In this document: positions 1-11,958 of the stretch, in pieces
Position numbering within the stretch: the stretch's first letter is position 1
Layout of the letters: every line of letters starts with the position of its first letter
From: Angiostrongylus vasorum
Taxonomy: Eukaryota; Nematoda; Chromadorea; Rhabditida; Metastrongylidae
NCBI GenBank assembly: GCA_018806985.1
Contig: JADANN010000457.1
Span: forward strand, 3,133,001 to 3,197,000
DNA: 64,000 bases
Direction of reading: 5' to 3'
The notes under the pieces: model-generated
The model's input: only the letters and a program-made list of their open reading frames with translations
Told to the model about the DNA's origin: nothing
Database searches by the model: none
Translations under genes and position numbers: made by a program

Positions 1-184
1 TACTTGTATCCGACATCTGAACAATAAAAAATACCGTTAGTATATTACATTTCCGTATATGATGCTACGTTGGACCAGCATTTTAACAGGAGAATGAAAA
101 AAAGTTTAATGTTACTGACCGCCTTCTGAAAATTTGATGATATGAACAACCCGCAATTCAGTTATCTATGTATTATCCAAACAA

Positions 185-480
185 TCGAAGATGAGGTGGG
201 CCGGACACGTAGTGCGTATGAATGACAACCGATGGACAAGAGCCGTTAGTGACTGGATTCCTCGGGATGTCAAACGTACTGCAGGAAAGACCACCGACCC
301 GATGGTCAGAGTTCTTCATAAAAAAGCCTTGAAGAAAGATATGATGCTCGACAAGTCCCTAGAGCGAGCAGAACCCATTGGGCTACTCTTGCACGCGACG
401 GGGAAAAATGGAAGACTTACTGGCGCCCGCTCGAGTCACTCGACGATTAACGGGACTACAGGTGGCAGGTGACAGGTGAC
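185..480 (+). mobile_element. 5'-truncated RTE-D family LINE, 3' end only
   Basis: The + strand reads the C-terminal end of an RTE-type retrotransposon protein (RWAGHVVRMNDNRW, then WIPRDVKR). It is nearly the same as the C-terminus of the longer element at 20,985-24,415. The reading frame is then lost. The copy ends in short imperfect repeats of GGTGACA near 455-480. A lone 3' end is the usual result of incomplete target-primed reverse transcription. It is a dead fragment. Confidence 0.85.
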
Positions 481-489
481 AACGTGACC

Positions 490-960
490 CGACAATACGT
501 GTATAACACTGTGCGGATCCAGCTTTCGTTCTTTCTTGCGTCCTGATCTTTTCCTCCCACCAACAGTTCACGAAGGTCTTCGAAAATTGTTGCGTGTAAC
601 ATAGACTACTGCGAAATAATTTTTCTCGTCTTCTTCACGAATGTCGCTGAATGCACGTCATGTCGTTTCTCCCTAAAATCCTGGGATAGCCGTACTATGG
701 CGTTTGAACATGTGCAATAGGAAGTCAGCTTGTCCCAGAGAAATCTGTTAGGAATTTCGTGGACCTGGACGTATGAGAGGCTCAGTGGGTCCAGAGTGTG
801 GATGAGCCCGCTCTTGGGTGGGCGGGGCCGTCCGCCTAACCACTGAGCTGCCTGTTCTTTTGTTTGGCAATATTGCAGTGTTCAAAAGACAGTCTGTATT
901 ACCAAGCTCAAAGTGTGGTACAAGAAATACGATGTTGTTCGCAGTAGCATAGTGATGAAT
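490..960. repeat. Degenerate repeat with tRNA-like segment
   Basis: The segment from about 495 (CTGTGCGGATCC) through CGAAGGTCTTCGAA resembles stretches near 19,700-19,850 and 39,620-39,780, so it is a dispersed repeat. At about 770-860 the minus strand has a box A-like CAGCTCAGTGGTTAGG followed by a weak box B-like stretch, which suggests a tRNA-derived SINE remnant. No coding capacity is seen. From 961 to 1,345 nothing recognisable was found. Confidence 0.45.
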
Positions 961-1345
961 GCACACAATGTTATTCTCTACTTATTTAAACCTACAGGGG
1001 CCACTTGGGGCATCTCTGTTTGTCTTCATGGTACGCACTGAGATTACCTCAGGGTTGAGTGATACTGGCTGTTGCTAATGACGAGAGCACCTGATGTGTC
1101 CTTACACTGAGAGAGTTTATATGCACTAAGTTCATTATAAATCACACGAGCATAACTATAATGGCCAACATCGAAGTGAATGTGGCCAACGTTGCGAAGG
1201 CCCTAACACCTTGACACGTCTTTTAAAAAATTCCCTATAATATGCAACGATTGCAACTCAGAAAACAATTGCTCTATGGTTTTTGGTTGCGTGGAAGCGT
1301 TCCAATAATGGAGCATTAATTTATTCCTTAGAATGCTTTATGTGG

Positions 1346-1726
1346 TACTTAGTTGGATACTTGGACGGCATTGGTTGTGCGGGCTCCAGCATAATCTCCA
1401 TTTTTTCGGAGCTGTGCTGGTTTTGCCATGGCGTTTCCCTGGAGTCCCGAGGTTAGCCTGGCGAGTTTGCCCCAGAGCGTCCCCACCAGAGGTAGTCGCC
1501 AACCTTGCGGATCAGAGGGTGGTTTGCCACTATGCCACTAGCTTGATAGCAGGGCGGTGGTGGATCCTGGTATTCGTTTACTTTTATCTGGGTTCCTTGT
1601 TGGAAACGCCGGACTCCTGCTTAGCTTGGGAAACCCTGCCGCCGGGATGGATCTCCGCCGGTGTTCATCGCACCCCGACACCCAGGAACACTTACCAGCC
1701 ACGATGAGACGGTAAACCGTTGGCAG
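1346..1726 (-). repeat. SINE-B copy (RTE-tailed SINE)
   Basis: Full-length copy of the family of about 385 bp called SINE-B here. On the minus strand it starts near the motif CCAACGGTTTACCG and ends with GGCCATCCAAGTATCCAAG-type sequence, the same tail as the RTE-B LINE at 4.5-7.6 kb. Any ORFs crossing it are accidental. The next 670 bp (1,727-2,398) hold nothing recognisable. Confidence 0.8.
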
Positions 1727-2398
1727 GCCCACATGAAATTCGTAATTATCAAGTTGTTCTAGTTTTTCAAACTGCACTATACTCAGAAGTTTATACTCGC
1801 CTATTTAAGCATTTCTCAAGGTTTGTGACGGCTCAGAGGCGAATAGGTGGTTAAGCATAGACTGGAGCCGGTGGCGGTAAGATTGGCCAATCTGTTTTAC
1901 TACTTTACAAATGACGGGGTTACATACGGACACCTACGGACAGAATATTAAGCAAGCACATCTCAGCTCGTACTGAACATTATCAGTTGGAATGAAAGCC
2001 ATTGGAATATCTAGGTAGAGGACGAACAAAAGACGGATTTCTTAATCTGCTGATCCTCATAAGACATATCTTCTCCTCTGTACTCATTCCTCAGACATTA
2101 AAGCGATGCTTAATGTTATTCCGTGAGAAACGACACCATGGTGTCCCATAATGCACCACTGATGCTTGTGGCTGTCATTTGCTACACCTCTGTGTGCGTG
2201 TTCCCAATATTTTACAGTGATTTTTCCCGGCAGAAATTCATGGCTATTCTAGAAGAACTTATTCAAGGAAACAGAACTGCAAATTTCGCAAGCAATCGAA
2301 AAAATGGGGGTGAGAGGTACTCAGGATGTGGGCTTTCTAACACAAGTGGCACAAAGTGGTAACCCTACCGCATAGAACCGCAGTTTTGACAACACTGG

Positions 2399-2640
2399 AA
2401 TAACTACAAATAACACTACGTTGCTGAGATATTTGCAGAACTCTGGACCGCAGGTGTCTATGGTGGGGAACGAACGCACTACTGTCCTTTCCGGGGATTA
2501 ACGCACTCACCACCACACCATGCAGGTTCTTCGTTTCGCCTGTCTCTCAGCTAGTTCTATCGATCAACGCCATCAGCAATCACCAGTTAACGGGATTGAT
2601 CTGGGGAGCCCACATTGGCATTGAACCCAGTTAAGCTGAG
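2399..2640 (-). repeat. SINE-C copy, minus orientation
   Basis: The minus strand reads GCGAAACGAAGAACC, then a box A-like GGTGTGGTGGTGAGTGCG and a region equivalent to a B box (CGTTCGTTCCCC). This is the tRNA-like core of SINE-C. It lies back to back with the + strand copy at 2,647-3,005, making an inverted pair. Confidence 0.7.
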
Positions 2641-2646
2641 GCGCCG

Positions 2647-3005
2647 TACCCTGTCGTGAAAATTGTAGTAGGCAGAAAATAAAAGGTAAAACATTGTGAT
2701 TCCAACTACAGCTGCAGTTTAACGGGTTCAATGCCGATGTGGGCTCTGCAGATTAATCCCGCTGACGGGTGACTGCTGATGGCAAGAAGATCGATAGAAC
2801 TAGCTGAGACAAAGGCGAAACGAAGGACCCACATGGTGCGGTGGTGAATCCGTTACTCCCCGGAAATGACAATAGCGCGTTCGTTCCCCGCCGTGGACAC
2901 CTGCGGTCCAGAGTTTTGCAAATATCTCAGCAACGTTGTGGTTGTATTTCGCTTAGTACCCTGCCGTGAAAATTGTAGTAGGCAGAGAATAAAAAGGTAA
3001 GACAT
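2647..3005 (+). repeat. SINE-C copy, plus orientation
   Basis: It begins with a 45-bp segment (GTACCCTGTCGTGAAAATTG...AAAGG) that is repeated at its own 3' end (about 2,957-3,000). The unit therefore looks like a tail plus a full unit, as if cut from a head-to-tail dimer. The tRNA-like centre carries GCGTTCGTTCCCC near 2,876-2,888. The same composite arrangement recurs at 63.0-63.65 kb. Confidence 0.7.
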
Positions 3006-3111
3006 TACAAATAACACTTTTCTGTAATAAAGCTTTGTCAAAGCAAGCATTACTTATCGCTGATTCGTAAGAAAAGTCGAACAGATACGACTAATTGAAG
3101 AAAGATAGAGC

Positions 3112-3376
3112 TTTCGGCGTTGATGAATCGCTGAGGGTTGCGCTATGCGTTCGACTTCGTTAAGCAACGTTGGAGGTCACTGAATGCATATCTGGCCTTT
3201 ACAATGACTCGCGATCGCATGCCAGTGTATAGAGTCAGTGCTGATATCCTCCCAAACATGTCTGGTAGCAATCTATCGACCACGGAGGGGATGGAAGGCT
3301 TGATTAGCCTGGGGGCAGCACCGATCTCACGTGGATTACAGGGAGCCCTTAACCGTTGCGCTACGGGCGCCCCTAT
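3112..3376 (-). repeat. SINE-A copy, minus orientation
   Basis: Copy of the family of about 290 bp called SINE-A. Read on the minus strand it has a tRNA-like head (GGGGCGCCCGTAGCGCAACGG), a middle with GGTA-CC-type sequence, a GGCCAGATATGCATTCA block and the tail GCCGAAAGCTCTATC. The copy is degenerate. From 3,377 to 4,520 the DNA is AT-rich and nothing recognisable was found. Confidence 0.8.
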
Positions 3377-4521
3377 TAGAGCAGAAGTAAAGTATTAAAC
3401 TAGATAGCTCTAATAAATTAATCACCGTACTATCGCATATCATGACTTCTATTGTGGAGTTAATGTAAAAGTCTCGAGTACTCGTCAGTTAATTGTGTAG
3501 CCATTTGCAAACAAATGTTTACACATGAAAAACAAAGTCGAGGTACAAAACAAGCTGTGTTAGCACCACATACTGCTCACTAGGTATTAAATCTTATTAA
3601 AAAATACAACGTCAAATATACGAAGACCTCATTAAAGCTCTGCGTACAAAGATGGAGACCATATTCAATTAGAAAATAACCCGACAGATACTAACGTATT
3701 TGCTGGAGATAATGATTTAGTAAAAACATAACAAGTCTACAACAACCGTTCGACAGCAATCGTCTGAATGCAAGATATAAACACGAAAAATCCACGAGAG
3801 TTCTGGAAATAAGAAATACTATTTAGCATAATATGATAATACTTCAATCGTTTTCAGACATTCCCAAGTCACTGTTTCTATGATGAGCAAACCCATAGTT
3901 GTTATTACACTATTTAATAACAACGGCCAAGTGTTCCGTGGATTTCGCCCTCTCCAGAAAAATTGAAAGACCACGATGACGGACAATCCAGTCAACTAAA
4001 TGCTTCCATAACTTCAACGGAAACATGACACAAAAATCTCATTCCTATTGAAAACAGCCTCTTCAGACAGCCATCGTTTATTCTGAAAATTCTACCTAGT
4101 ATTAACAGTGGAGACCCGCTGCAAAGAATTCACATGGTAGGGTAATCCGCCTCTCGCATATTGGAAGATCGGTCTGAGATATTGTATTGATATATAATCA
4201 CGCGTGATAACAAGACATTACTCCTTACGATTTATCTTGGACTTTTTCGGATTTATTCAAAATGCCATAAGAGTTTTAAGCTGAAAAGTTCTAGTTTCCT
4301 ATGCGAGGATGATGACCTCTACTTCAAAATCTTCTCCGCTACGTCTCTATCTCCTATGCGCACCTACTGGGGTGTTTTGCTAGACTAAGTTTACAGTTTA
4401 TGATAACTGCATATGAAGACACAATAGTGTACCCCTTTCGCCAATGTATTCTTCCCCGCATGCTTTACAAGAGATTAGGTGCACTGTACCTGAACTCATG
4501 CAATCATCGCCTCTACCGTTA

Positions 4522-7500
4522 GTGCTTACTTACTTGAATACTTGGATGGCCCGTCTTCACGAGCTGTACGGACCCCAGCACATATGCCATTCGTTCCTTT
4601 CTCTCGCAATCATAGTCCATGATGGTGGTCTTGTTCGAGCATAGTAGCGCTTGCGAGTCTCGTACCGTGATCTGTAAAACAACTGCAGCTGCGGGTACAG
4701 CTGATTAACTTTGTTTACGAACACGTCCGCCCAACGTGTAGGTGGTCGTCTTGGGGGACGTTTGCATTCTCTTGGGGTCCACTCTACTGTTCTTTTCGTC
4801 CATCTGTCGTCTGTTCTTCTCATTATGTGACCGGCCTTTCTATGTTTCGCTATCGATGTATGTTCTCCTGGATCTCGAAGATGTGACAGATTTCGAAGGT
4901 CAGAGCTTCGCATTCCGGCTAGATATTGAGAGTGCCGGTTATATTTCAGAAGACATCGCTCAAGCGCTCTGTGAGTAGTGCGAAGCATTCTTGACGTAGT
5001 TAAAGTATCAACCCATGTCTCCGCAGCATAATAGAGCGCTGGAAGGACCGTATAATCGAAGAGATGAGCGCGGATTTTCGGGTCCTTCAGTTGGTCGGTG
5101 GCTTCTTTGAGAGGCCCGAATGCGGCCCAAGCTGCTCTCCTTCTTCTATCTATTTCCTCCTTGATGTTGTTTTCTATGTTCATTGACCGCCCAAGGTATA
5201 CGTACGAGGTGGTCTCTGTAATGAGAGAGCCATGCAATTCAATTTTTCCGCCTTCGCACCATGGGTTTTTCGTGAACTGGATATTCTTTCGACTTATGCA
5301 AAGTCCGACCTTTTTCCCCGCTTCGCTGAGCTCGTTGATCATCATCTCTGCTTCGCTAGTACTTCTTCAGAAGACGACAATGTCGTTGGCAAAACGAACG
5401 TTTGATAGGAATTTTCCATCAATACGTATGCCTTTCTCATCCCAGTCGAATAACTTCATTATCTCCACTGCAGTGCGGCACTGAACAGCTTTGGCGATAC
5501 TGTGTCGCCCTGGGGAACCCCTTTTCCTATGGGTATGGTAAGAGGTCGATGGAAAAGCTGTATTTTCGTAGTGCAGTTCCGATAACAGTCGCACAGAGTT
5601 CTTATATAGGACGGGTTCATTCTTTAGTCGACGAGCACTGATAGGATTGCACTCGTTTCGACACTGTCAAACGCTTTTTTATAGTCGACAAAGGTTAGGA
5701 CTAGAGGCAGGTGGTATTCCCAACAAACTTCGATGACCCTGAACACGGTTTGGATGTGGTCCATACAGCAAAATCCTTTCCGAAATCCTGCTTGTTCGAC
5801 TGGTTGCGCCTCATCCAATATCCTTGACATGCGCGAGAGGATAATCTTCGTGAAGAGCTTGAAGAGTACACTCAACAAACACATGGGACGATAGCTACGA
5901 AGATCCCTTTCGTCTCCTTTCTTGGGCAGGATGACCGTGCGCGACTTCCTCCACTGGTCTGGGATTTTTTCCTTTTGAAGGTAGGCTGTCATATGATTTG
6001 CGAGAAGTACATGTAAATTGTGGCCTCCAGCTCTAAGGAAATTGGCGGTGACATTGTCTGGTCCTGGAGCTGTGCCTCTTTTCATGCTTTCTATCGCAAC
6101 TTGAGGCTCCGACGGAAGAATTCCAGGTGGTTTTTCTCCAGCGGGGATATTAGGGTCCGGGACCGGGATTGTGGAACGGGAAAGGTTGGTGTAGTTTCCG
6201 CTATTATTTCCATATCATGGCGGGAACTTTTGACGATCCCATCTTCGTTCATCAGGGCTGACAGCGGAACATTATAATCACACAAGTCCCGACGGCATTT
6301 TTTCTGACTGCTTCTTCCCTCTGGTGCTTCCAGTAGTTTCTTCTGCTTGTAGCGTTGCAGATCTTCCTGCAAAGCTTTTCTGCAACTGGCATTTATTACT
6401 AGCCATGTCAAACGTGTTGCAGTACGATCAATCTTCAGTTTCTTCTCTTTTGAGCAACTGTTTACCAGTGATGAACATGCGATCCGATCTTCTTGCTTGA
6501 GGAACTGAGGTGAATTCCACACAGCTTTTCAGTCCTTCAACAAGCGGCTCGTAGTTTTCGGTCAGGTCTTCCTTAATCTGCCAGTCACGTTTGGATAGGA
6601 CTTCGTTAAGAATGTTCTCGTCGTATACAGCTAGACTTTTTCCTCGTGGTCGATGAAGAGAGTTCTTTTCCAGCTTGCGGCTGAATCGAATCTTCGCGCG
6701 AAGAAGGCGGTGATCGGAACCAGTACAGAATGACGGGACTACCGACGTGTCAAGTAGGTACTATCCTCTGTTTGTCAGAATGTGGTCGATCGCCGCATGA
6801 GTCATGCCGTTATGAGACTCCCATATCTAGCGGCGGCTTTCTTTCTTCTGGAAAAACGAGTCTAAATGGAAGAGACGTGCTGCAGACAGTAGTTTTTCAA
6901 GACGGTTTCCATTCTCATTTCTTTCTCCTAATCCAAAATTTCCGACCCTGTATTCGCTCTCATTGGCCTTTCCTATTCTGACGTTGAAGTCTCTGACAAT
7001 AAATTCTGATATGCTTTCTCATTGCGGATGACTTCCTCCAATTGATAGTGGAATTCATTTAATTCCTACTTATCGGCTGGATCTGTTGGTGAGTAGCAGT
7101 TGCTGATTGTGGTCTTGTTATGACCCGTCAGTTGAAGACGGAGGACGACTATGCGAGGGGAAACGATCTCGTGTAAGTCGACGAGATGGACAATGGATGG
7201 GTGGACGACAAAACCTACCCCGCCGACATTTCGTGACGGGACCTTTTCTCTATGGATCACAAGGGTCCCGTTGTTTAGTTGGCGTATGTCGGCCTTCCTG
7301 ATTTTTGTTTCTGAATTACGATCAAATTAAATTTGATACAATCTGCGGCTTCAAGAAGGGAGTGGAGATGGGCGTCGGTGGAGAGTGTTTTAGCATTATA
7401 CGTGCAGAGTAAGAAACAATCTCCATGGCGTGTCGTGCGTGTGTTAGTCAGATCCGATTCCACTGACATCATGCGTATCCCGAGATTTCGTGGCCTCTCA

Positions 7501-7610
7501 TTGGTCGTATCACCGCCTGGCGTCGTAGACGGGAGCACCCAGTGTGTGGGGTACTACTGCTGGTTGTGCATCTTGGTCCTCCCTGGAGTTCTGACTTAAC
7601 CTTGCAAGGG
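4522..7610 (-). mobile_element. RTE-B family non-LTR retrotransposon, defective
   Basis: An RTE-clade LINE of about 3 kb encoding, in broken frames on the minus strand, an APE-type endonuclease (about 7,540-7,066), a reverse transcriptase (about 6,520-5,367) and a C-terminal region (5,345-4,557). RT landmarks seen: PGPDNVTANFLRAGG, RDLRSYRPMCLLSV, FVDYKKAFDSVE (motif A) and VRFANDIVVF where F-A-D-D is expected. Stops and frameshifts separate the blocks. The catalytic FADD motif reads FAND, so this copy cannot be active even if the frames were continuous. The 3' end (TGGGGTCCGTACAGC...AAGTAAGTAAGC, about 4,580-4,522) is the sequence shared with the SINE-B family. The 5' boundary is not sharp. 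Confidence 0.9.
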
Positions 7611-9258
7611 CGTATCCAGGTCTTCACAACGATGTGGGTCCGAGAGAGGTATGTTTTCGGCGACGAATCCTTCGCTCGGTCTTCCTACTAGTTGTTTCGG
7701 AAACGATGTTAAAACCGAGACCAAAAACGAAGGTAGGGATGAAGAAGTAACCGACTGCTCGAGGACGATGTAGAAGCCGAAAATCCTAACGTTAGTGTAT
7801 ATTTTGCAATTCTGTGTTATGCAGAGAATGCCATACAACCGGGTACTAACTATCTAGCCTTTTAGAGTGTTCGTTGTTGTTTCAGCCACTGCGACCAACT
7901 TCCCAAGACAAGCCATTTTTAAGCAACGTTCTTTATTTCGTTAAAAATGAAAGACAGAATAAATGGGACCTTATTCTTGGTAGAATTGTCGTTTGTGGTG
8001 GCGGTTCTTTCTTCATATCTATTCAGAGCAGCTACAGTTTCGTAGCCATTCGAAATGGCTGCTTTCCGCACCAGTTTCAAGGATTCTTTTTTCTGCTATC
8101 TTCCTGTGCACACGCTGCTGGCTGTTCGGAACATGTTTCTCACAAGGGTCCTCTCTATGTGTAAAGGATGAGAGGGAAGGTAATCAACCAGCATGTTTTT
8201 GCTACACTGCTTTGAGTAGCGCTGGTTCCATTTCTGCACATTACCCATACAAGTAATCCGTAATCTATGCTGTTGATTTTAAGCAACAATCAGAAAAATG
8301 GAAGACCCACAGAAAACGACAGGTGTCTCAAGAAACCGTTTTCAACGCGATTAAAATCTAGGCGTAGGGTTTTTTATGTTAAGCTTACGAAAGTGTTTCG
8401 GTAAGTGAATTACACAACAATTTATCCTTTCCAAACTCTGAGAGGAAGAAATCCGCCGAAACGTTAGCTGTTGTGAACAAATAGTGCAACAACAACCCTG
8501 GGTTTGCTCAACAAGAAAACATTAAATTATTGACCCATGCCGAGGTTAAAAGAAAGTATGTCGTGGAGATTTTTGAAATTACCGTAGTACTTCTCGACTT
8601 GAAGCAATGATGAGTTAATGCTAGAAATAATCGTCTAAAGTAAACTTAACCACTCGTAATAGAAACCACAGACAGTTTACGTAACAGAAAGGAAAAAACC
8701 AACGTAACCTCAATATGGGTCCTGGTAAGATTGAATGAACTGTTTTCTTTGTAGATTTACAATCTCCCATACATGTTCTCCATCCTCATCTGCACGCAGG
8801 CTCCTTCTGACTGCTATAGACAGACAGGCCTCATTTTCGACCGGTTCCAAAATATTGAAGCTGTCGCGCTTAATGATTATAGTTTTCGAATACGATCACT
8901 TAGATTATCGAAATAAACAAGTCGAAACAGTAAACAGTGGAAAACCACGACTTAGTTAACTAGCGTGGACAGGTAGACTTAATAAATGGTAGCATACAAA
9001 GTGAATTTTTTAAAAAAATTAGATGGATAACATGCATCCTAACTATAAGTAATTCCGACGTAGAACACTTCATTAGTCAAGTTTCTAGTAAGCTTCATTT
9101 TTTTCACTCGCGAAAAAAGCCCTTTCAATCAGGCAAGCAAATTCCACAACTACTGTTGTCACAACCCTTCGTTCAGAAATACCAATGTGTTACAAAACTC
9201 AAACATTACAATTGCCTACTCCTGGGTTTTGCACTGATTTACATTATTCAACATTCTT
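7611..9258. other. Non-genic interval with one MITE-like half-hairpin
   Basis: The first 150 bp may be the 5' UTR of the RTE-B element. At 8,440-8,545 there is CCGAAACGTTAGCTGTTG followed by a CCGAGGTTAAAAGAAAG end, matching the arms of the foldback MITEs at 38.9 and 59.6 kb. The rest is AT-rich. Short ORFs at 7,874-8,256 and 8,735-8,959 have no recognisable motif and no convincing splice context. No gene is called. Confidence 0.5.
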
Positions 9259-9650
9259 CCCAACGGTTTACTGCCTCATCGCGGTTGGGAGGTTTCTGGG
9301 TGTTGGGCTGCGATGTACAGTGGGGGGGGATTCATCCCCATGGCAGGATCTCCAAAGCTAAGAAGCAGTCCGGTATTTCCATCAGAAAGCCCATGTGAGA
9401 GTAAACCAATACTAGGATCCGTCGCCGTTCTGGTACCAAACTAGTTGCATGGTGGCAAATCTCCCTCTGAACCACAAGAGCGGCGACTGACTGTGCTGGT
9501 GACGACCTGCGGCAGACTTTGGCCAGGCTGACCTCGGAACTCCAGAGAAACACAAAGGCTAAACCAGCAACACTCCGGAAAAATGGAGATTATCCTGCGG
9601 CCCGCACAACTGGTGAAGACGGGCCATATAAGTATCCAAGTAAGTATCCA
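9259..9650 (+). repeat. SINE-B copy, plus orientation
   Basis: It starts CCCAACGGTTTACTGCC and ends GAAGACGGGCCATATAAGTA with a short AAGTAAGTATCC tail. The whole length is comparable to the other complete copies. This copy is inserted just downstream of minus-strand exon candidates. Confidence 0.8.
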
Positions 9651-9738
9651 TCCAATAGACAAATTTGTAGAACAGAATGTTAGGCTAGTCAAAAGTACGG
9701 TATAATTTTTTTCATGAAAGTTTGATTAAACTCGTTGA

Positions 9739-10163
9739 TCAACAGATGGTCAGAAGCTCCAACAGGAAACAGGAGGACTGATTTGGACACATACACTATG
9801 TACAAAATATCCAATCGAGGTAACAGAGTAATAATAACTTACCACGTATCCTAAACAATTGTGGAACACTTCATAACAAGGCCCATTCTTTCTATTTTTG
9901 TGCAACGCATCAACGTACAACTGCAAAAGTAGAGATATCAAAACAAGTCCGCCAGTTTTTTTAGACGTTGAACGTACTGTTACGGATACGGATATTACTT
10001 GTGACCTCATGAGAAGTCGCTACACAACGTTTGTTTGCTAACATTGAATCGGATTATACCATCTCAACAACTAAAAAGGTCCGCTACTACTATCAGGTTG
10101 CTGCACAAGCAGCATTTAAGCATGTAGCATCTTACTTGAAACAGACATCCCCGCTTTACCAAT
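9739..10163 (-). CDS. Candidate 3' exons of an unassigned gene
   Basis: Three exon-like blocks on the minus strand fit together in phase: 10136-10163 (LVKRGCLFQ, donor gtaaga), 9843-9920 (starts LYVDALHKNRKNGPC, acceptor ttttgcag, donor gtaagt) and 9739-9777 (SSCFLLELLTIC, stop). The middle block is the most convincing because both splice sites are strong and it is exactly 26 codons. The upstream continuation was not resolved, because the first block needs a preceding exon ending in phase 2. The function is not recognised. The blocks could belong to a separate short gene or to an alternative 3' end of the candidate at 10,277-11,958. Confidence 0.35.
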
Positions 10164-10276
10164 CTAAACGTGAAACAAACTGATATTATATGTCTTTGCC
10201 AACTACGCAGAAGCCTGTTTATTCCATTACAGTAAGATTCAATGCTTCTGTAATCCATTTGTTTATCGGAGTCATT

Positions 10277-11958
10277 TTAATCAGTGACTAAATTAAAGAT
10301 GTCCCTAGAAAGCAACTGTCGAGGTACTGGAGGAAAAATGTGGAACACGCATGGTGAGAGCTCAACTATTCGGGTATTTACAATGTTGGTTGCACAAGAT
10401 GTAGTTGGGTGTCGCTTTGAGAAGGCAGTTCGGGAGCGAAGGAAGCGCAGCATAAATTTAGTGTTCACGATCTTTTACACCCTTTGAATTCATGGATCTT
10501 AATTCTATTCAGAATGAAAAGGTCAAAATATCTTGACCTTTTGTTTGCAGCGTACTCCATTTTCATAGCAGCGTACAATACGAAGTGCATGCATATATTA
10601 AAATAAAAAAATTTAATAATTTAAAAATATCAAATATCAAATAGAAAATACTAAATGAAAAAAAGTACAGGAAATAAACAAAAGGTTAAAACACTGTGAT
10701 TTTTAAAGAACCTTCAGCTTAAGAGGGTTCAAAGGTTACTAACGACACCAATAGAGTGTAAAAAAATGGCCGCGAAAAAGGCAAGAAGTCCCGGCATTTG
10801 CTCACATCTCAGGACCTATAAAGGGTCAAAGGTCAAGAACACAATATTTTCGCAACAACACAACATGAAGTCCATCGCATCGACTAATTGTATAACTTCA
10901 CACTGAAACCATATGCAAGTGCCCTGATAAAAGCGCTGACAACTTCAGCAAGTCCCGTAACGACAGCCTGCCTGGTTAGTGAAGTAAATGTACCATTTAG
11001 TAACTGTACGAACTAGTAGACGATCACTGCCTTTCACAAAAAACCTGCCGTGAGAAACAACATCATACAGAAAAGGCGTCTGATTCCTCAACTTAACTCA
11101 ACGCGAATTTCAAAGTTGACATAAAACGCCTCCAGAGCTTTCTGAGTTCATGTTACCGCCTATTTTGTTAGAATACTCACACTATCACCAAATTCTCCAG
11201 TGTCCTGCCTTTGTTCTGTCCACTGGCCCCATGAGTGCTGAAATTCGTCCCGCAGCGGGGCTACCTAGGCCGATAAGAAGCATGACATTTATTTGAGAAA
11301 CCTAGTAAAGAGTAAACTAATGGTTGGTATAAATTCAATCCTGGCAACAATGCACTCAATTCGGCTGGCAAGTGACGAGACAAATGAGGAAGACCTCGGA
11401 GAGGTCAAGCACAGGTTTCGAGGAAACAAACTGCACCGTCAGCAAATTATGCGTCAAAGGTAGACTATGCGGCATGCAGGATTCTTCAAGAGCTATGAAT
11501 GCTAAGAATCCAACTATTCATGTTTATCCAGTACACCGTTGTGAGACTCTAATATTTTTCTTTCGAAATACACGACCCTTCTGAGGAATGCATGTTCGTC
11601 TTTACACGCACGTTCAAACTCTTCATAATTCCAGCTCATTCCTAAAAGTGTCGCGCGCAAACACAGCACGATGAACATCAAGATCGACAACCATATGAAA
11701 AAAACACGTTAGAAAGCTTGGCAACAAATGAAGAAAAATTGGTATCAATTCATCTTTCCTTTTTACATGTCTCATTCAAACAGGTTAACTTAATGAACCG
11801 CGTTACTGTTCTTCCAGAGTAAGGGACACGAGACCACCCGTTTTTGTTGATGCTAAGCACTGACAAATAACTATGAGTCGTCCCAACGGTTGCACCTTCC
11901 TAGGACATGTTTCTCCGTCAGTAACGTCATATAGCAGCCGGAACAAATAGCATTAATT
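10277..11958 (-). CDS. Candidate multi-exon gene, function unknown
   Basis: Five exon-like blocks on the minus strand join with matching phases: 11896-11958 (INAICSGCYMTLLTEKHVLG), 11181-11237 (THGASGQNKGRTLENLV), 10910-10971 (QAVVTGLAEVVSAFIRALAY), 10382-10414 (TPNYILCNQH) and 10277-10326 (PRQLLSRDIFNLVTD, stop TAA). Each is bounded by AG and GT, some of them weak. The 57-nt block at 11181-11237 also has another open frame (HSWGQWTEQRQDTG), so the reading is not certain. No family is recognised and the 5' end is missing. The model rests only on splice grammar and phase agreement. Confidence 0.3.

Noticed and set aside
770..860. Possible tRNA gene on the minus strand
   Set aside because: A box A-like motif is present, but box B is weak and no cloverleaf could be drawn. 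The surrounding sequence is a dispersed repeat.
1333..1707. ORF of 124 codons and relatives at 9,332, 36,137, 42,088, 49,290, 53,227 and 60,806
   Set aside because: All lie within SINE-B copies, which are non-coding.
3138..3398. ORF of 86 codons with similar ORFs near 26,870, 28,797, 31,128, 36,884, 45,620, 54,245, 61,772 and 62,750
   Set aside because: All fall inside copies of the SINE-A repeat, so the similarity is that of a repeat and not of a protein family.
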